13,026 nt of DNA, from NCBI GenBank assembly GCA_903903205.1, contig CAIUXU010000030.1, positions 1-13,026 of the forward strand. Direction: 5' to 3'. Below, piece after piece: positions 1-6,652 of this stretch. Position 1 is the first letter of the stretch; each line of letters opens with the position of its first letter. The translations under genes were made by a program, and so were the position numbers. This DNA comes from an uncultured Syntrophobacterales bacterium. Lineage in GTDB: Bacteria; Desulfobacterota; Syntrophia; Syntrophales; UBA5619. Below the pieces are notes generated by a model. It ran no database searches. It was not told where the DNA came from and saw only the letters and a list, made by a program, of their open reading frames with translations.

Positions 1-155
1 CCGTCCTCGAAAAGGCGGCCCACCTGGCGCGGCAGGCGGTATCTCCCATCGACGACCTCCGGGCATCGGCAAATTATCGCCGCCAGGTTGCCGGTAACCT
101 CTTGCTGCGTCTCGAGGAGGAGGCAAATCTCACTGCTATCAGATTCCGAGAATGA
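1..155 (+). CDS. C-terminal tail of a CoxM/XdhB-like FAD-binding subunit (partial, 5' end outside window)
   Basis: Reading from base 3 gives about 50 codons ending in TGA at 153–155. The peptide contains AVSPIDDLRASANYRRQVAG, which resembles the C-terminal domain of the FAD-binding subunit of molybdenum hydroxylases (CO dehydrogenase medium chain / xanthine dehydrogenase FAD subunit). In that family an SPxDDxRxSAxYR pattern followed by a Leu-rich helix closes the protein. Such subunits carry electrons between the Mo and FeS subunits and the acceptor. The last residues (TAIRFRE) and the stop codon come from DNA that matches the inside of the recQ gene further right, so the natural end of this gene has been replaced by foreign sequence. 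Little of the protein is visible, so its substrate cannot be told. It marks the left host flank of the island. Confidence 0.55.
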   Translation, partial: VLEKAAHLARQAVSPIDDLRASANYRRQVAGNLLLRLEEEANLTAIRFRE

Positions 156-194
156 TCTTTGACGGCTTGACGATCGTGTTTCCTCCGCTGATTG
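133..194 (+). pseudogene. internal recQ scrap (relic A)
   Basis: These 62 bases match bases 3568–3629 of the intact recQ gene at the same spacing overall. A one-base loss and a one-base gain near 179–185 cancel each other. The match covers the codons just after the RecQ Walker A motif. It begins at the end of the FAD-subunit coding sequence and supplies that gene's stop codon in another frame. The scrap has no start codon and cannot make a helicase. It is a relic of a lost recQ copy. Confidence 0.75.
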
Positions 195-207
195 AAGCAA
201 TCATTAG

Positions 208-275
208 GCAAACAATGAATCAAAGATGCTTGTTTGCATCAATGTTTGCTTCAGGACGCAAACATTGATGCAAAC
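208..275. repeat. perfect 18-bp inverted repeat within a cluster of GCAAACA heptamers
   Basis: GTTTGCATCAATGTTTGC (232–249) and its exact reverse complement (258–275) flank an 8-base loop, TTCAGGAC. Each arm contains two copies of the heptamer TGTTTGC/GCAAACA, though the outermost one on the right ends in T instead of A. A further GCAAACA lies at 208–214. No run of T follows the right arm, so this is not a standard intrinsic terminator. The arrangement could be an operator cluster for a dimeric repressor, a transcribed hairpin, or a recombination or attachment site. It sits exactly between two recQ relics, 7 bases before the start codon of relic B. I cannot tell which role is right. Confidence 0.8.
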
Positions 276-282
276 TCAATCT

Positions 283-381
283 ATGAGTTTCAGGATGAAT
301 CGCGTGCGATCCATCCTGAAAGAAGTGTTCGGCTTTGAAACTTTCTGGCCCCTCCAGGAAAGGTTACGGACGATCTTATAG
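283..381 (+). pseudogene. recQ 5' relic (relic B), about 27 codons plus an out-of-family tail
   Basis: Homology to the intact recQ gene begins at ATGAG (283) and runs to about base 364, matching 3419–3500. The second Met codon at +12 is preserved. After CCAGGAAA the sequence departs from recQ and reads LRTIL before TAG at 379–381, giving a 32-residue peptide. Most differences from the intact copy fall at third codon positions. This relic therefore probably came from a recQ that was functional and diverged before it was truncated. It is too short to have helicase activity. Confidence 0.8.
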
Positions 382-440
382 CAGGAATCGCTGCCGGGGT
401 GCCCCTGGCGAGGATAGAACCGAAAAGTAACTATGAATAA

Positions 441-470
441 TTGGCAAATAAACAGGAGATGCGCTATAAA
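441..470 (+). promoter_or_regulatory. candidate sigma-70 promoter of the toxin–antitoxin operon
   Basis: TTGGCA (441–446) and TATAAA (465–470) are separated by 18 bases and each matches the consensus at five of six positions. Transcription would start near 477, leaving a leader of about 75 nt before the antitoxin start. The antitoxin frame stays open back to a TTG at 441, but that TTG is the -35 box itself and has no ribosome binding site. This supports treating the region as a promoter and not as coding sequence. Confidence 0.5.
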
Positions 471-551
471 CTCAACCCTGATGTTGTGGCAATGGGATCG
501 GAGGTCCGTAGCCTTTACCATGTAACACAGTACATCGATTTAAGAGGTGAT

Positions 552-746
552 ATGCCAATGAATACAGCAAAAGAAGAAGTCCGCAAAATGCTTGACCAGA
601 TTCCCGACGATGTATCTTACGAGGATATCCAGTACCACATCTATGTCCGTGAAAAAATCGAACGAGGCTTGATAGATATTGAGGAAGGCCACTTGTTTAG
701 TCAGGAAGAGGTTGAAGAAAGGATGTCCAGATGGCTCGGCAAGTAA
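552..746 (+). CDS. antitoxin of a type II toxin–antitoxin pair (RelB/ParD-like)
   Basis: A 64-residue acidic protein (MPMNTAKEEVRKMLDQIPDD at its start). The sequence DQIPDDVSYEDIQYHIYVREKIERGL is broken by helical segments, then IEEGHLFSQEEVEERMSRWL closes the protein. This is typical of small antitoxins encoded just upstream of RelE/ParE toxins. In such pairs the antitoxin neutralises the toxin by direct binding and usually represses the operon. The start at 552 or the ATG two codons later (558) is favoured by AAGAGGTGAT at 541–550, a near-perfect Shine–Dalgarno. It lies 4 or 10 bases upstream, depending on which ATG is used. The frame is open further upstream, but that part overlaps the promoter. 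The 3' end overlaps the toxin by 16 bases, as is common for co-translated toxin–antitoxin genes. The pair is wedged between two recQ relics. Confidence 0.8.
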   Translation: MPMNTAKEEVRKMLDQIPDDVSYEDIQYHIYVREKIERGLIDIEEGHLFSQEEVEERMSRWLGK

Positions 747-1039
747 CATGGACCGAATCAGCATGGACCGATATCGAAGAAGTTGCCGACTACATTGCCA
801 AGGATTCTCAACACTATGCAGGCGCGTTTATCCGCGAAGTCCGTGATGCGGCAAGATCATTGGCTCATCTCGCGGAACGAGGCCGGACAGTGCCCGAATT
901 TAATGATCCGCTTATCCGTGAACTTATCGTGAAGAGTTATCGCCTTATTTATAAGGTAACGTCGCGAACTACATATATTCTTGGATTTATTCATGGTGCG
1001 CGTGACTTATCCTCTCTCTGGGAGCGTGAAAAACGATAG
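731..1039 (+). CDS. RelE/ParE-family toxin
   Basis: A 102-residue basic protein. It opens with VTWTESAWTDIEEVADYIA, followed by an amphipathic helix, RTVPEFNDPLIRELIVKSYR, and a C-terminal strand set ending in YILGFIHGARDLSSLW. This order is the RelE/ParE fold signature: an N-terminal strand and helical hairpin, then the conserved GRxVPE and IRE…YRLIYKV strands, then HGARDL. Family members are either ribosome-dependent mRNA nucleases (RelE) or gyrase poisons (ParE). The GRTVPEFNDP…RELIVKSYRLIYKV pattern leans toward the ParE-like branch, but the target cannot be settled by reading. AAGGA lies 7–8 bases before the ATG and inside the antitoxin gene. The pair may stabilise the island or act in phage-induced abortive infection; that role is inferred. 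Confidence 0.85.
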   Translation: MARQVTWTESAWTDIEEVADYIAKDSQHYAGAFIREVRDAARSLAHLAERGRTVPEFNDPLIRELIVKSYRLIYKVTSRTTYILGFIHGARDLSSLWEREKR

Positions 1040-1164
1040 GGGAACAACTTGCCGATGGCGATAATATATATGGCTTCTGAACGACCAATACACGATTTCA
1101 AAACGGCGCCTCTTTCACCCTGCTTCCTAACCCGCCTCAGGCGTCGATGGGTGTTCTTAAAGAG

Positions 1165-1329
1165 ATGAGTGTCCCCATGAATCGCGCGCGATCAATCCTG
1201 AAAGATGTCTTCGGCTTTGAAGCTTTCTGGCCCCTCCAGGAAAAGGTGATTGCCCATATCCTGGAGAAAAAGGATGCCCTGGTCGTCATGCCGACGGGAG
1301 GGGGTATCCGGCTTATGCCTGACTCGTAG
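1165..1329 (+). pseudogene. recQ 5' relic (relic C), cut at the Walker A motif
   Basis: The sequence matches intact recQ 3419–3558 from ATGAG (1165) to about 1304, preserving the frame and the peptide through VVMPTGGG. It then turns into unrelated codons (IRLMPDS) and stops at 1327–1329. It is cut immediately before the Lys-Ser of the helicase Walker A motif, so it cannot hydrolyse ATP. The first 51 bases differ from the intact copy at nine positions, mostly synonymous. The following ~90 bases differ at only one, which suggests a gene-conversion or recombination tract. The frame can be extended upstream to an ATG at 1147, but recQ homology starts at 1165. Confidence 0.85.
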
Positions 1330-1382
1330 CCGGGAGAAATCCTAAGGCATATCGGAATGGGGGATTAAATCGTAAATAGGCC

Positions 1383-1439
1383 TTGATCAGATTCTACAAG
1401 CCCTGATATATTTTACATGGTTGTTTTATTTGTTATCTT
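1383..1439 (+). promoter_or_regulatory. candidate promoter(s) for the ptuA–ptuB–recQ–DUF488 operon
   Basis: Two overlapping sigma-70-like candidates lie in an AT-rich stretch before ptuA. The first is TTGATC (1383–1388) and TATATT (1407–1412) with an 18-base spacer. The second is TTTACA (1412–1417) and TATCTT (1434–1439) with a 16-base spacer. The ptuA start at 1468 follows with GGGAGGG at 1454–1461. No other clear promoter is seen before the end of the second DUF488 gene. This site may therefore drive five genes. The non-coding stretch 1330–1467 contains nothing else I can recognise. Confidence 0.4.
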
Positions 1440-1467
1440 GTTTCGTTCATGCACGGGAGGGTACGGT

Positions 1468-2781
1468 ATGTTGATAGAAGAATTGGTGATAGACAATATT
1501 CGCTGCTTCGAGAAGACCACATTGAGGTTCAGAAACCGAAAGTGGATCACGCTCCTCAGTCAAAATGGATGCGGAAAGAGCACTGTACTACAATCCCTGG
1601 CGTTGCTTCTTGCTGGTCCGGAAGGAGCGCAGAAGTTGGCCCCACGGCCCGTCGGTTGGCTTCGTGACGAAGAACAACCCGGCAAGCTTTCCATAAAAAT
1701 TCATCAGTCTGATGGCGATCCCGGGCAGTTCGGATCTGAACGAGTTACCCGTTCATTCGGCTATACCTTTTTTCTGACCGGTAACAAGCGTCTAACCATA
1801 CGCAATAAGGTATATACCGAACCAGGTGTCCACGAATCCGCTGAAAAGAGGTTAACATGGCTGCGCCAGAATGCCTTTGTCTCAAAAGGGTTGGGATGGT
1901 TTGCCGTCGGCTACGGGGCGTTCCGACGACTGACCCGCAAGAGCGAGATCATCGTGCCGTCTCTGGAACCCCAGGCCCGCTATACCAATTTTTTCACTCA
2001 ATTTGATGAAGACCAGCCATTGTCGGCGTTTGAGCGGTGGATGGTCTATCTGGACTATCGCATCGTAAAAAATAAAGATTCCGAAGCGAAACGACAACAG
2101 GCACTGGGCATCGCAGCGATCAATCGGCTGCTGCCGGAGGGGGTGCGATTCGACAGCGTGACCGCTGAAGGACGCATCTTTTTCGATGTAGAAGGCACAA
2201 AGGTTCCCACGCTTGCCCTCAGTGACGGCTACCGGAGCGTTCTCGCCTTGGCGGGCGATCTCGTATGGCGATTGATCCAGGCTTTTCCTGATAGCAACGA
2301 TCCGTTGAAGGAGGTGGGCGTTGTGCTGATCGATGAGTTGGATATCCATCTCCATCCGCTTTGGCAGCGTGATATTGCTCTTTGGCTCCGTGAGCAGTTT
2401 CCGAACCTCCAATTCATCGTCGCCACCCATAGTCCGCTGATCGCCGCCGGAGCAGGTCCGGAAGCCTTGACACTTAAATTTTCGTTGAACGAAGGCAAGG
2501 GCACAGTGGAGGAGGTTCCGGATGTCTCCGCCATGAACGTTGACCGTTTGTTGCAAAACCTTGCTTTCGGTCTTGTTTCTCCTTATTCCCCGCAAACCCA
2601 GGGTAAAATAGACCGCTACGATTCATTGCTCGTTAAAAGAACCAGGTTGACACCAAAAGAAAAGACAGAATTTGAGCAATTATCGCTTTTCATGGAAGAA
2701 GCGCGCCCCATCGGCGGTCCGCCAAAGCCGGGCTCCCTGCAGAAAAGGATCGAGACGTATCTGGAGAAGAAGTTGCCATGA
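1468..2781 (+). CDS. ptuA: Septu-like AAA/ABC-type ATPase (PtuA)
   Basis: A 437-residue ATPase of the ATP-binding-cassette/SMC-like fold found in anti-phage Septu systems and some retrons. Visible motifs in order: N-terminal strand LVIDNIRCFEKTTLRF (about 7–22), Walker A SQNGCGKST (31–39), signature LSDGYRS (251–257), Walker B VVLIDELD (285–292) with catalytic Glu290, and the H-loop ATHSP (319–323). The Walker A starts with Ser where Gly is usual, but the essential Gly36-Lys37-Ser38 are present. The start at 1468 is chosen because GGGAGGG lies 6 bases upstream and the homology-like N-terminus begins there. The 17 codons before it are hydrophobic and unrelated to the family. The gene overlaps the HNH gene by ATGA. 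By family knowledge PtuA senses infection through nucleotide binding and controls the partner nuclease. No reverse transcriptase is nearby, so this is not a retron. Confidence 0.85.
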   Translation: MLIEELVIDNIRCFEKTTLRFRNRKWITLLSQNGCGKSTVLQSLALLLAGPEGAQKLAPRPVGWLRDEEQPGKLSIKIHQSDGDPGQFGSERVTRSFGYTFFLTGNKRLTIRNKVYTEPGVHESAEKRLTWLRQNAFVSKGLGWFAVGYGAFRRLTRKSEIIVPSLEPQARYTNFFTQFDEDQPLSAFERWMVYLDYRIVKNKDSEAKRQQALGIAAINRLLPEGVRFDSVTAEGRIFFDVEGTKVPTLALSDGYRSVLALAGDLVWRLIQAFPDSNDPLKEVGVVLIDELDIHLHPLWQRDIALWLREQFPNLQFIVATHSPLIAAGAGPEALTLKFSLNEGKGTVEEVPDVSAMNVDRLLQNLAFGLVSPYSPQTQGKIDRYDSLLVKRTRLTPKEKTEFEQLSLFMEEARPIGGPPKPGSLQKRIETYLEKKLP

Positions 2782-3422
2782 TCAAAGTTGCACGCTCTCC
2801 GAAACCCGCCATACTCGAGCGCAACAAGCAAACATGGACCGATGCGCTTCTTAGAACCGCTACGGCTGCCGGCAAACGAAATGCAGAGGGTAAATACAGA
2901 CATCCATCAATCAAGGACGCTATTGTTGCCATGTTTCATGGCAAGTGCGCCTATTGCGAAAGCAGGATATCTCACATCGCGTATGGGCATATAGAGCACT
3001 TTAAACCAAAATCCACATTTCCTGAATTGACGTTTGAGTGGACGAATCTTCTTTTGTCTTGCCCAATCTGCAACGGACCGGAATACAAAGGGGATTGTTT
3101 TCCAGAGGCGTCCGAAGGCGGGCCGTTGATCAACCCCTGTGATGATGCACCTGCAGAGCATTTCGAGTTTGTTTTCGATCCGGCGGTAAAACTTGCATCC
3201 GTGATCGGAAAAACGGTCCGCGGCCAGACAACCGAAAAAATTCTTGGGCTTAACCGCGCCGATCTGCGGGAATATCGTTCAAAAATGGTGATGACGCTTT
3301 ATGCGCTGTCAGTCTATGCAGTGACTGATCCCGCTGCTCAAACGTTGCTGGAGGAGGCATGTCGAGATGATGGGGAGTATGCGGCGTTTATCCGGTCGTT
3401 TGCAGGGTGTTTCAGCCTATGA
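2778..3422 (+). CDS. ptuB: HNH endonuclease of the Septu/retron type (PtuB)
   Basis: A 214-residue protein with a zinc-supported HNH core. It has CAYC (57–60), GHIEHFKP (70–77) with the catalytic His pair, Asn90 in FEWTNLLLSC, and CPIC (95–98). This is the pattern of the TIGR02646-type HNH family that accompanies PtuA-like ATPases. The N-terminal ~50 residues (SIKDAIVAMFHGKCAYC) are also typical. The ATPase–nuclease pair is known as Septu and restricts phages; the nuclease degrades nucleic acid when unleashed. Its ATG overlaps the ptuA stop (ATGA at 2778). Its own stop, TGA at 3420–3422, overlaps the recQ start at 3419 in the same ATGA pattern. The last codon therefore coincides with the exact left border of the recQ homology. 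Its length is normal for the family, so the C-terminus is probably not truncated. Confidence 0.88.
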   Translation: MIKVARSPKPAILERNKQTWTDALLRTATAAGKRNAEGKYRHPSIKDAIVAMFHGKCAYCESRISHIAYGHIEHFKPKSTFPELTFEWTNLLLSCPICNGPEYKGDCFPEASEGGPLINPCDDAPAEHFEFVFDPAVKLASVIGKTVRGQTTEKILGLNRADLREYRSKMVMTLYALSVYAVTDPAAQTLLEEACRDDGEYAAFIRSFAGCFSL

Positions 3423-6049
3423 GCGACCCCATGAACCGTGCGCGTTCCATCCTGAAAGAGGTATTCGGTTTTGAAGCTTTCTGGCCCCTCCAGGAAAAGG
3501 TGATTGCCCATATCCTGGAGAAAAAGGATGCCTTGGTCGTCATGCCGACGGGAGGAGGCAAGTCGCTCTGCTATCAGATTCCGGGAATGATCTTTGACGG
3601 GTTGACGATTGTGGTTTCCCCGCTGATCTCCCTCATGAAGGACCAGGTGGACCAGTTGCGGGAATACGGTGTTCCGGCCCTTTTGCTGAACAGCGCCCTG
3701 AGCATGGCAGAATACCGGGCGAACGTAGCGAAGCTCCGGGAAAACCGCGTAAAACTCCTCTACCTGGCCCCGGAGGGATTGCTGGCCCCGAGAAGTCTTG
3801 CCCTGCTGGCCGACATGAAGGTGGATTGCATCGCCATCGACGAAGCGCATTGCATCTCCGAGTGGGGTCACGATTTCCGCCCGGAATACCGGCAACTGGC
3901 GGCAGTCCGCGCCACTTTTCCCGATGCCTCCTGCGTGGCGCTGACGGCCACGGCCACATTGCGTGTTCGGGAGGATATCCGAAAATCGCTCGGGATCGGC
4001 GACCGGGGTGAATACATCGGCTCCTTCAACCGCCCGAATCTCTTTCTGGAAGTGGCCCCGAAGACCGAGCCCCTCGACCAGGTGCTAACCTTGCTCATGC
4101 AGTATCCGAATGAATCGGGAATCATCTACTGCGCCACCCGCCGACAGACGGACGACCTTCACGCCGTCCTCCACCGGAAGGGATACTCGGTCCGGTCCTA
4201 CCATGCGGGTCTGTCGGAAAAGGAGCGCACGGAGAACCAGGAGCGCTTCAGCCGCGACGATATCCGGATCATCGTGGCGACGATCGCCTTCGGCATGGGA
4301 ATCAACAAGCCGAATGTCCGGTTTGTCATCCATTACAATCTGCCCGGGAGCATCGAAAACTACTACCAGGAGATCGGACGGGCGGGACGGGATGGTCTGC
4401 CCGCCCATTGTCTGCTGCTTTTCGGCTATGGGGATATTCAAAAGGTTCAGTTTTTTATAGCACAAAAGACGGAACAGGAACAGCGGACGGCCAATATCCT
4501 GCTGAGTCAGCTTCTCGGCTTTGCCGAAACGGATCTCTGTCGCCGCATCCCTCTGTTGAATTATTTTGGCGAAACAGGCGTTCCGGACCGTTGCGGCATG
4601 TGCGACAATTGCCGAATCGGGGACGATAAAAAGGATCTTGCCGACCTCACCATTCCGGCCCAGATGTTTCTCTCCTGCGTCAAACGGACCGGAGAATTCT
4701 TCGGCGCGGGCCATATTGTCGATGTGCTCCGGGGCTCCAGTTCCCAGAAGATCCTGAAATTCGGACACGAGAAACTCTCCACCTATGGAATCGGCGCGGC
4801 CTATTCCGCAAGACAATGGCGCCACCTGTCCCGCCAATTTATTCAGAAGAACCTGCTTTTTTACGAGTATGAACACGGAACGCTGAAACTGACCCCGAAG
4901 GCCTGGGAAGTCCTGCGTGGGAAAGAGACCGTCATGGGAAGGCTGGAGGAGGCCCGCAAGGAGAAGGGCAAGGAACGAAGTGGGGTTCTCAGACAACGGG
5001 AAGAAGAATCGGGACAGTATGATTCAATCCTGTTTGAGGCTCTCCGCAAAAAACGAAAAGAGCTTGCCGATCAGGCGAACCTTCCCCCTTTTACGATTTT
5101 TCACGACCGTACCTTGCGGGAAATGGCCCTCTATTACCCACGGACACCGGAAAGCCTGGTTGCGCTTTATGGGATCGGCCAGAGAAAACTCGAAAAATAC
5201 GCCGACGCCTTCCTGGAGATCATCCGGGAGCACTGCCTTGAACACCAGAGCCCGGAACGGCAAAAAACGGCGGTGAATCAGCCGACGAGAGCATCGTCAT
5301 CTGCATCCCCGACTGAGCCTGTACTTGCTCCCCCAGCCGAAAGCAGCAAGCGCCGGCATCAAAATCCTTCTGGCACGGATAAAACCTTTGTCTGCCTGGC
5401 CGCATCCCGGAAATACGGCGGCTACTGCCTGGCGGGCAAGGAATGGGTTGAAGGAAAAGCCGGACCGTGGTTCCGTCCGGTCAGCAGGCAGGAAACCGGC
5501 GAACTTTCCACCGGAGAAATCCGGATGAACAACGGTAATATTCCGCAATGCATGGATGTTATCATCATCGAGACCGAAGGCGCCGCGCATCATCCTTACC
5601 AGAAGGAAAATGTCCTGATTGCAGAAAAATACCCATGGATTTGGCAACGGAAATTACCCCTTGAAGCCTTACCCAGTTTCGTGGATGATGTGAACAGTCT
5701 ATGGTTGACGGGTTTTCACAGCACAAATGGCGTGAATGACCGAGTGCCCGAAAAAGCTGTGAGTGAGGCAAATGAACCGTCGATCTACCTGATCCGGCCG
5801 AACGATTTTACCCTCGTGGTGTCAGGCGATCTGGATGGACGAAATAAGATTCGCGCCAGGTTTGCACATCGTGATACCTCTTATCTCCTTTCGGTGACCG
5901 ATCCCGGCATCGAAAGAACGTATCTCATAAAGGACCATGGCGAGTACCCATTGATCGCCAAAGATCTCTACTTGACGGTCAGCTTGGGCGAGCCTTTCAA
6001 CGGCTATTGTTATAAACTGGTGGCAGCCGTGATCACCACAGAAAGGTAA
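3419..6049 (+). CDS. recQ: RecQ-family 3'-5' DNA helicase with C-terminal dual-OB-like domain
   Basis: An 876-residue protein. Helicase motifs: Walker A MPTGGGKS (42–49), DEAH with CISEWGHDFRP (141–154), TATAT (176–180) and QEIGRAGRDG (317–326). A four-cysteine zinc site follows (C374, C392, C395, C398). Next come a winged-helix RQC-like region (~405–505) and an HRDC domain (~532–606). A Ser/Pro/Ala-rich linker (~610–652) then leads into an extra ~220-residue domain (655–876) starting KTFVCLAASRKYGGYCLAGK. Ordinary bacterial RecQ ends after HRDC at about 600 residues. The extra part resembles the dual-OB-containing domain proteins, which would add a nucleic-acid-binding surface. That assignment is from memory and moderate. 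The start at 3419 is kept because the two 5' relics share it. It overlaps the ptuB stop, and DUF488-1 follows after 9 bases. The likely job is unwinding or sensing foreign or damaged DNA together with the DUF488 proteins. Confidence 0.9.
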   Translation: MSDPMNRARSILKEVFGFEAFWPLQEKVIAHILEKKDALVVMPTGGGKSLCYQIPGMIFDGLTIVVSPLISLMKDQVDQLREYGVPALLLNSALSMAEYRANVAKLRENRVKLLYLAPEGLLAPRSLALLADMKVDCIAIDEAHCISEWGHDFRPEYRQLAAVRATFPDASCVALTATATLRVREDIRKSLGIGDRGEYIGSFNRPNLFLEVAPKTEPLDQVLTLLMQYPNESGIIYCATRRQTDDLHAVLHRKGYSVRSYHAGLSEKERTENQERFSRDDIRIIVATIAFGMGINKPNVRFVIHYNLPGSIENYYQEIGRAGRDGLPAHCLLLFGYGDIQKVQFFIAQKTEQEQRTANILLSQLLGFAETDLCRRIPLLNYFGETGVPDRCGMCDNCRIGDDKKDLADLTIPAQMFLSCVKRTGEFFGAGHIVDVLRGSSSQKILKFGHEKLSTYGIGAAYSARQWRHLSRQFIQKNLLFYEYEHGTLKLTPKAWEVLRGKETVMGRLEEARKEKGKERSGVLRQREEESGQYDSILFEALRKKRKELADQANLPPFTIFHDRTLREMALYYPRTPESLVALYGIGQRKLEKYADAFLEIIREHCLEHQSPERQKTAVNQPTRASSSASPTEPVLAPPAESSKRRHQNPSGTDKTFVCLAASRKYGGYCLAGKEWVEGKAGPWFRPVSRQETGELSTGEIRMNNGNIPQCMDVIIIETEGAAHHPYQKENVLIAEKYPWIWQRKLPLEALPSFVDDVNSLWLTGFHSTNGVNDRVPEKAVSEANEPSIYLIRPNDFTLVVSGDLDGRNKIRARFAHRDTSYLLSVTDPGIERTYLIKDHGEYPLIAKDLYLTVSLGEPFNGYCYKLVAAVITTER

Positions 6050-6058
6050 TGTTTGTAA

Positions 6059-6652
6059 ATGTTTGAACTTTTCACGATCGGCCATTCGATTCATTCTGTC
6101 GAACGGTTCATAGACCTGCTGAAAATGCATGGCATCACCGCCCTCTGCGACGTTAGATCCAGCCCTTACAGCCGTTACACGCCCCAGTTCAACCGCGAAT
6201 CGCTGAAAGATGAATTGGTGAGACATCACATCATTTACCTCTACCTGGGTGCGGAACTGGGTCCGCGAAGTTCCGATCCGACCTGCTACGAAAACGGAAA
6301 GGTTCAATACAATCGCCTTGCCGGTAAGGATCTTTTTCAGCAGGGGCTTGGCCGACTGCGGAAAGGCATAACCACCCATCGCATTGCGCTCATGTGTGCC
6401 GAGAAGGACCCTCTCACGTGTCACAGGATGCTCCTGATCTGCCGGAATCTGCGCGGGGACGATATCGTTATCCGGCATATCCTGGAAGACGGTTCTCTGG
6501 AAGGCAATCGCGATACAGAGATGCGAATTATGAAACAATTAAAAATCGATCCCGCTGACCTCTTTTCCACGGAAGCGGATCAAATCCAGCGGGCGTATGA
6601 TCTCCAGGGCGAAAAGGTCGCCTATACGCTGGCAGAAGGACAGGGAACATAA
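6059..6652 (+). CDS. DUF488 family protein (DUF488-1)
   Basis: A 197-residue protein beginning FELFTIGHSIHSVERFIDLL, with CDVRSSPYSRYTPQFNRE at 30–47 and AELGPR at 65–70. The family motif LMCAEKDPLTCHR spans 111–123, with C113 and the C121-H-R triad. DUF488 proteins have no established enzymatic role that I can name with certainty. The Cys…CHR loop and the GHS start give a phosphatase/rhodanese-like look and are strictly kept, suggesting an active site. The start at 6059 has only a weak ribosome binding site (GAAAGG about 13 bases upstream, at the recQ end), so translation is probably coupled to recQ. It overlaps the second DUF488 gene by one base (TAATG). The C-terminal tail (about 145–197) goes beyond the core and has no recognised motif. 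Confidence 0.88.
   Translation: MFELFTIGHSIHSVERFIDLLKMHGITALCDVRSSPYSRYTPQFNRESLKDELVRHHIIYLYLGAELGPRSSDPTCYENGKVQYNRLAGKDLFQQGLGRLRKGITTHRIALMCAEKDPLTCHRMLLICRNLRGDDIVIRHILEDGSLEGNRDTEMRIMKQLKIDPADLFSTEADQIQRAYDLQGEKVAYTLAEGQGT

Noticed and set aside
441..551. Upstream extension of the antitoxin frame to a TTG start (101 residues in total)
   Set aside because: The TTG overlaps a good -35 box, no ribosome binding site precedes it, and the extra residues do not resemble the antitoxin family. A strong Shine–Dalgarno lies just before 552.
1313..1351. Short inverted repeat TATGCCT/AGGCATA just after recQ relic C, considered as an element end
   Set aside because: Only 7 bp with a 24-base loop, and no matching sequence is seen at the other junctions, so chance is a sufficient explanation.
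1417..1467. Seventeen extra hydrophobic codons before ptuA, which could look like a signal peptide
   Set aside because: No ribosome binding site lies before 1417. GGGAGGG fits the ATG at 1468, and PtuA-type ATPases are cytoplasmic and start with the LVIDNIRCF strand.
1882..2595. Long minus-strand open frame inside ptuA
   Set aside because: It is the antisense shadow of a gene with clear ATPase motifs, and its peptide shows no recognisable domain.
1468..3422. Retron with ATPase and HNH effector
   Set aside because: The effector genes fit, but there is no reverse transcriptase and no msr/msd-like hairpin array near them. A stand-alone Septu pair is the better call.
4085..4996. 303-codon minus-strand open frame inside recQ
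   Set aside because: It lies wholly opposite conserved RecQ helicase and zinc-site codons. Its composition is that of an antisense shadow.
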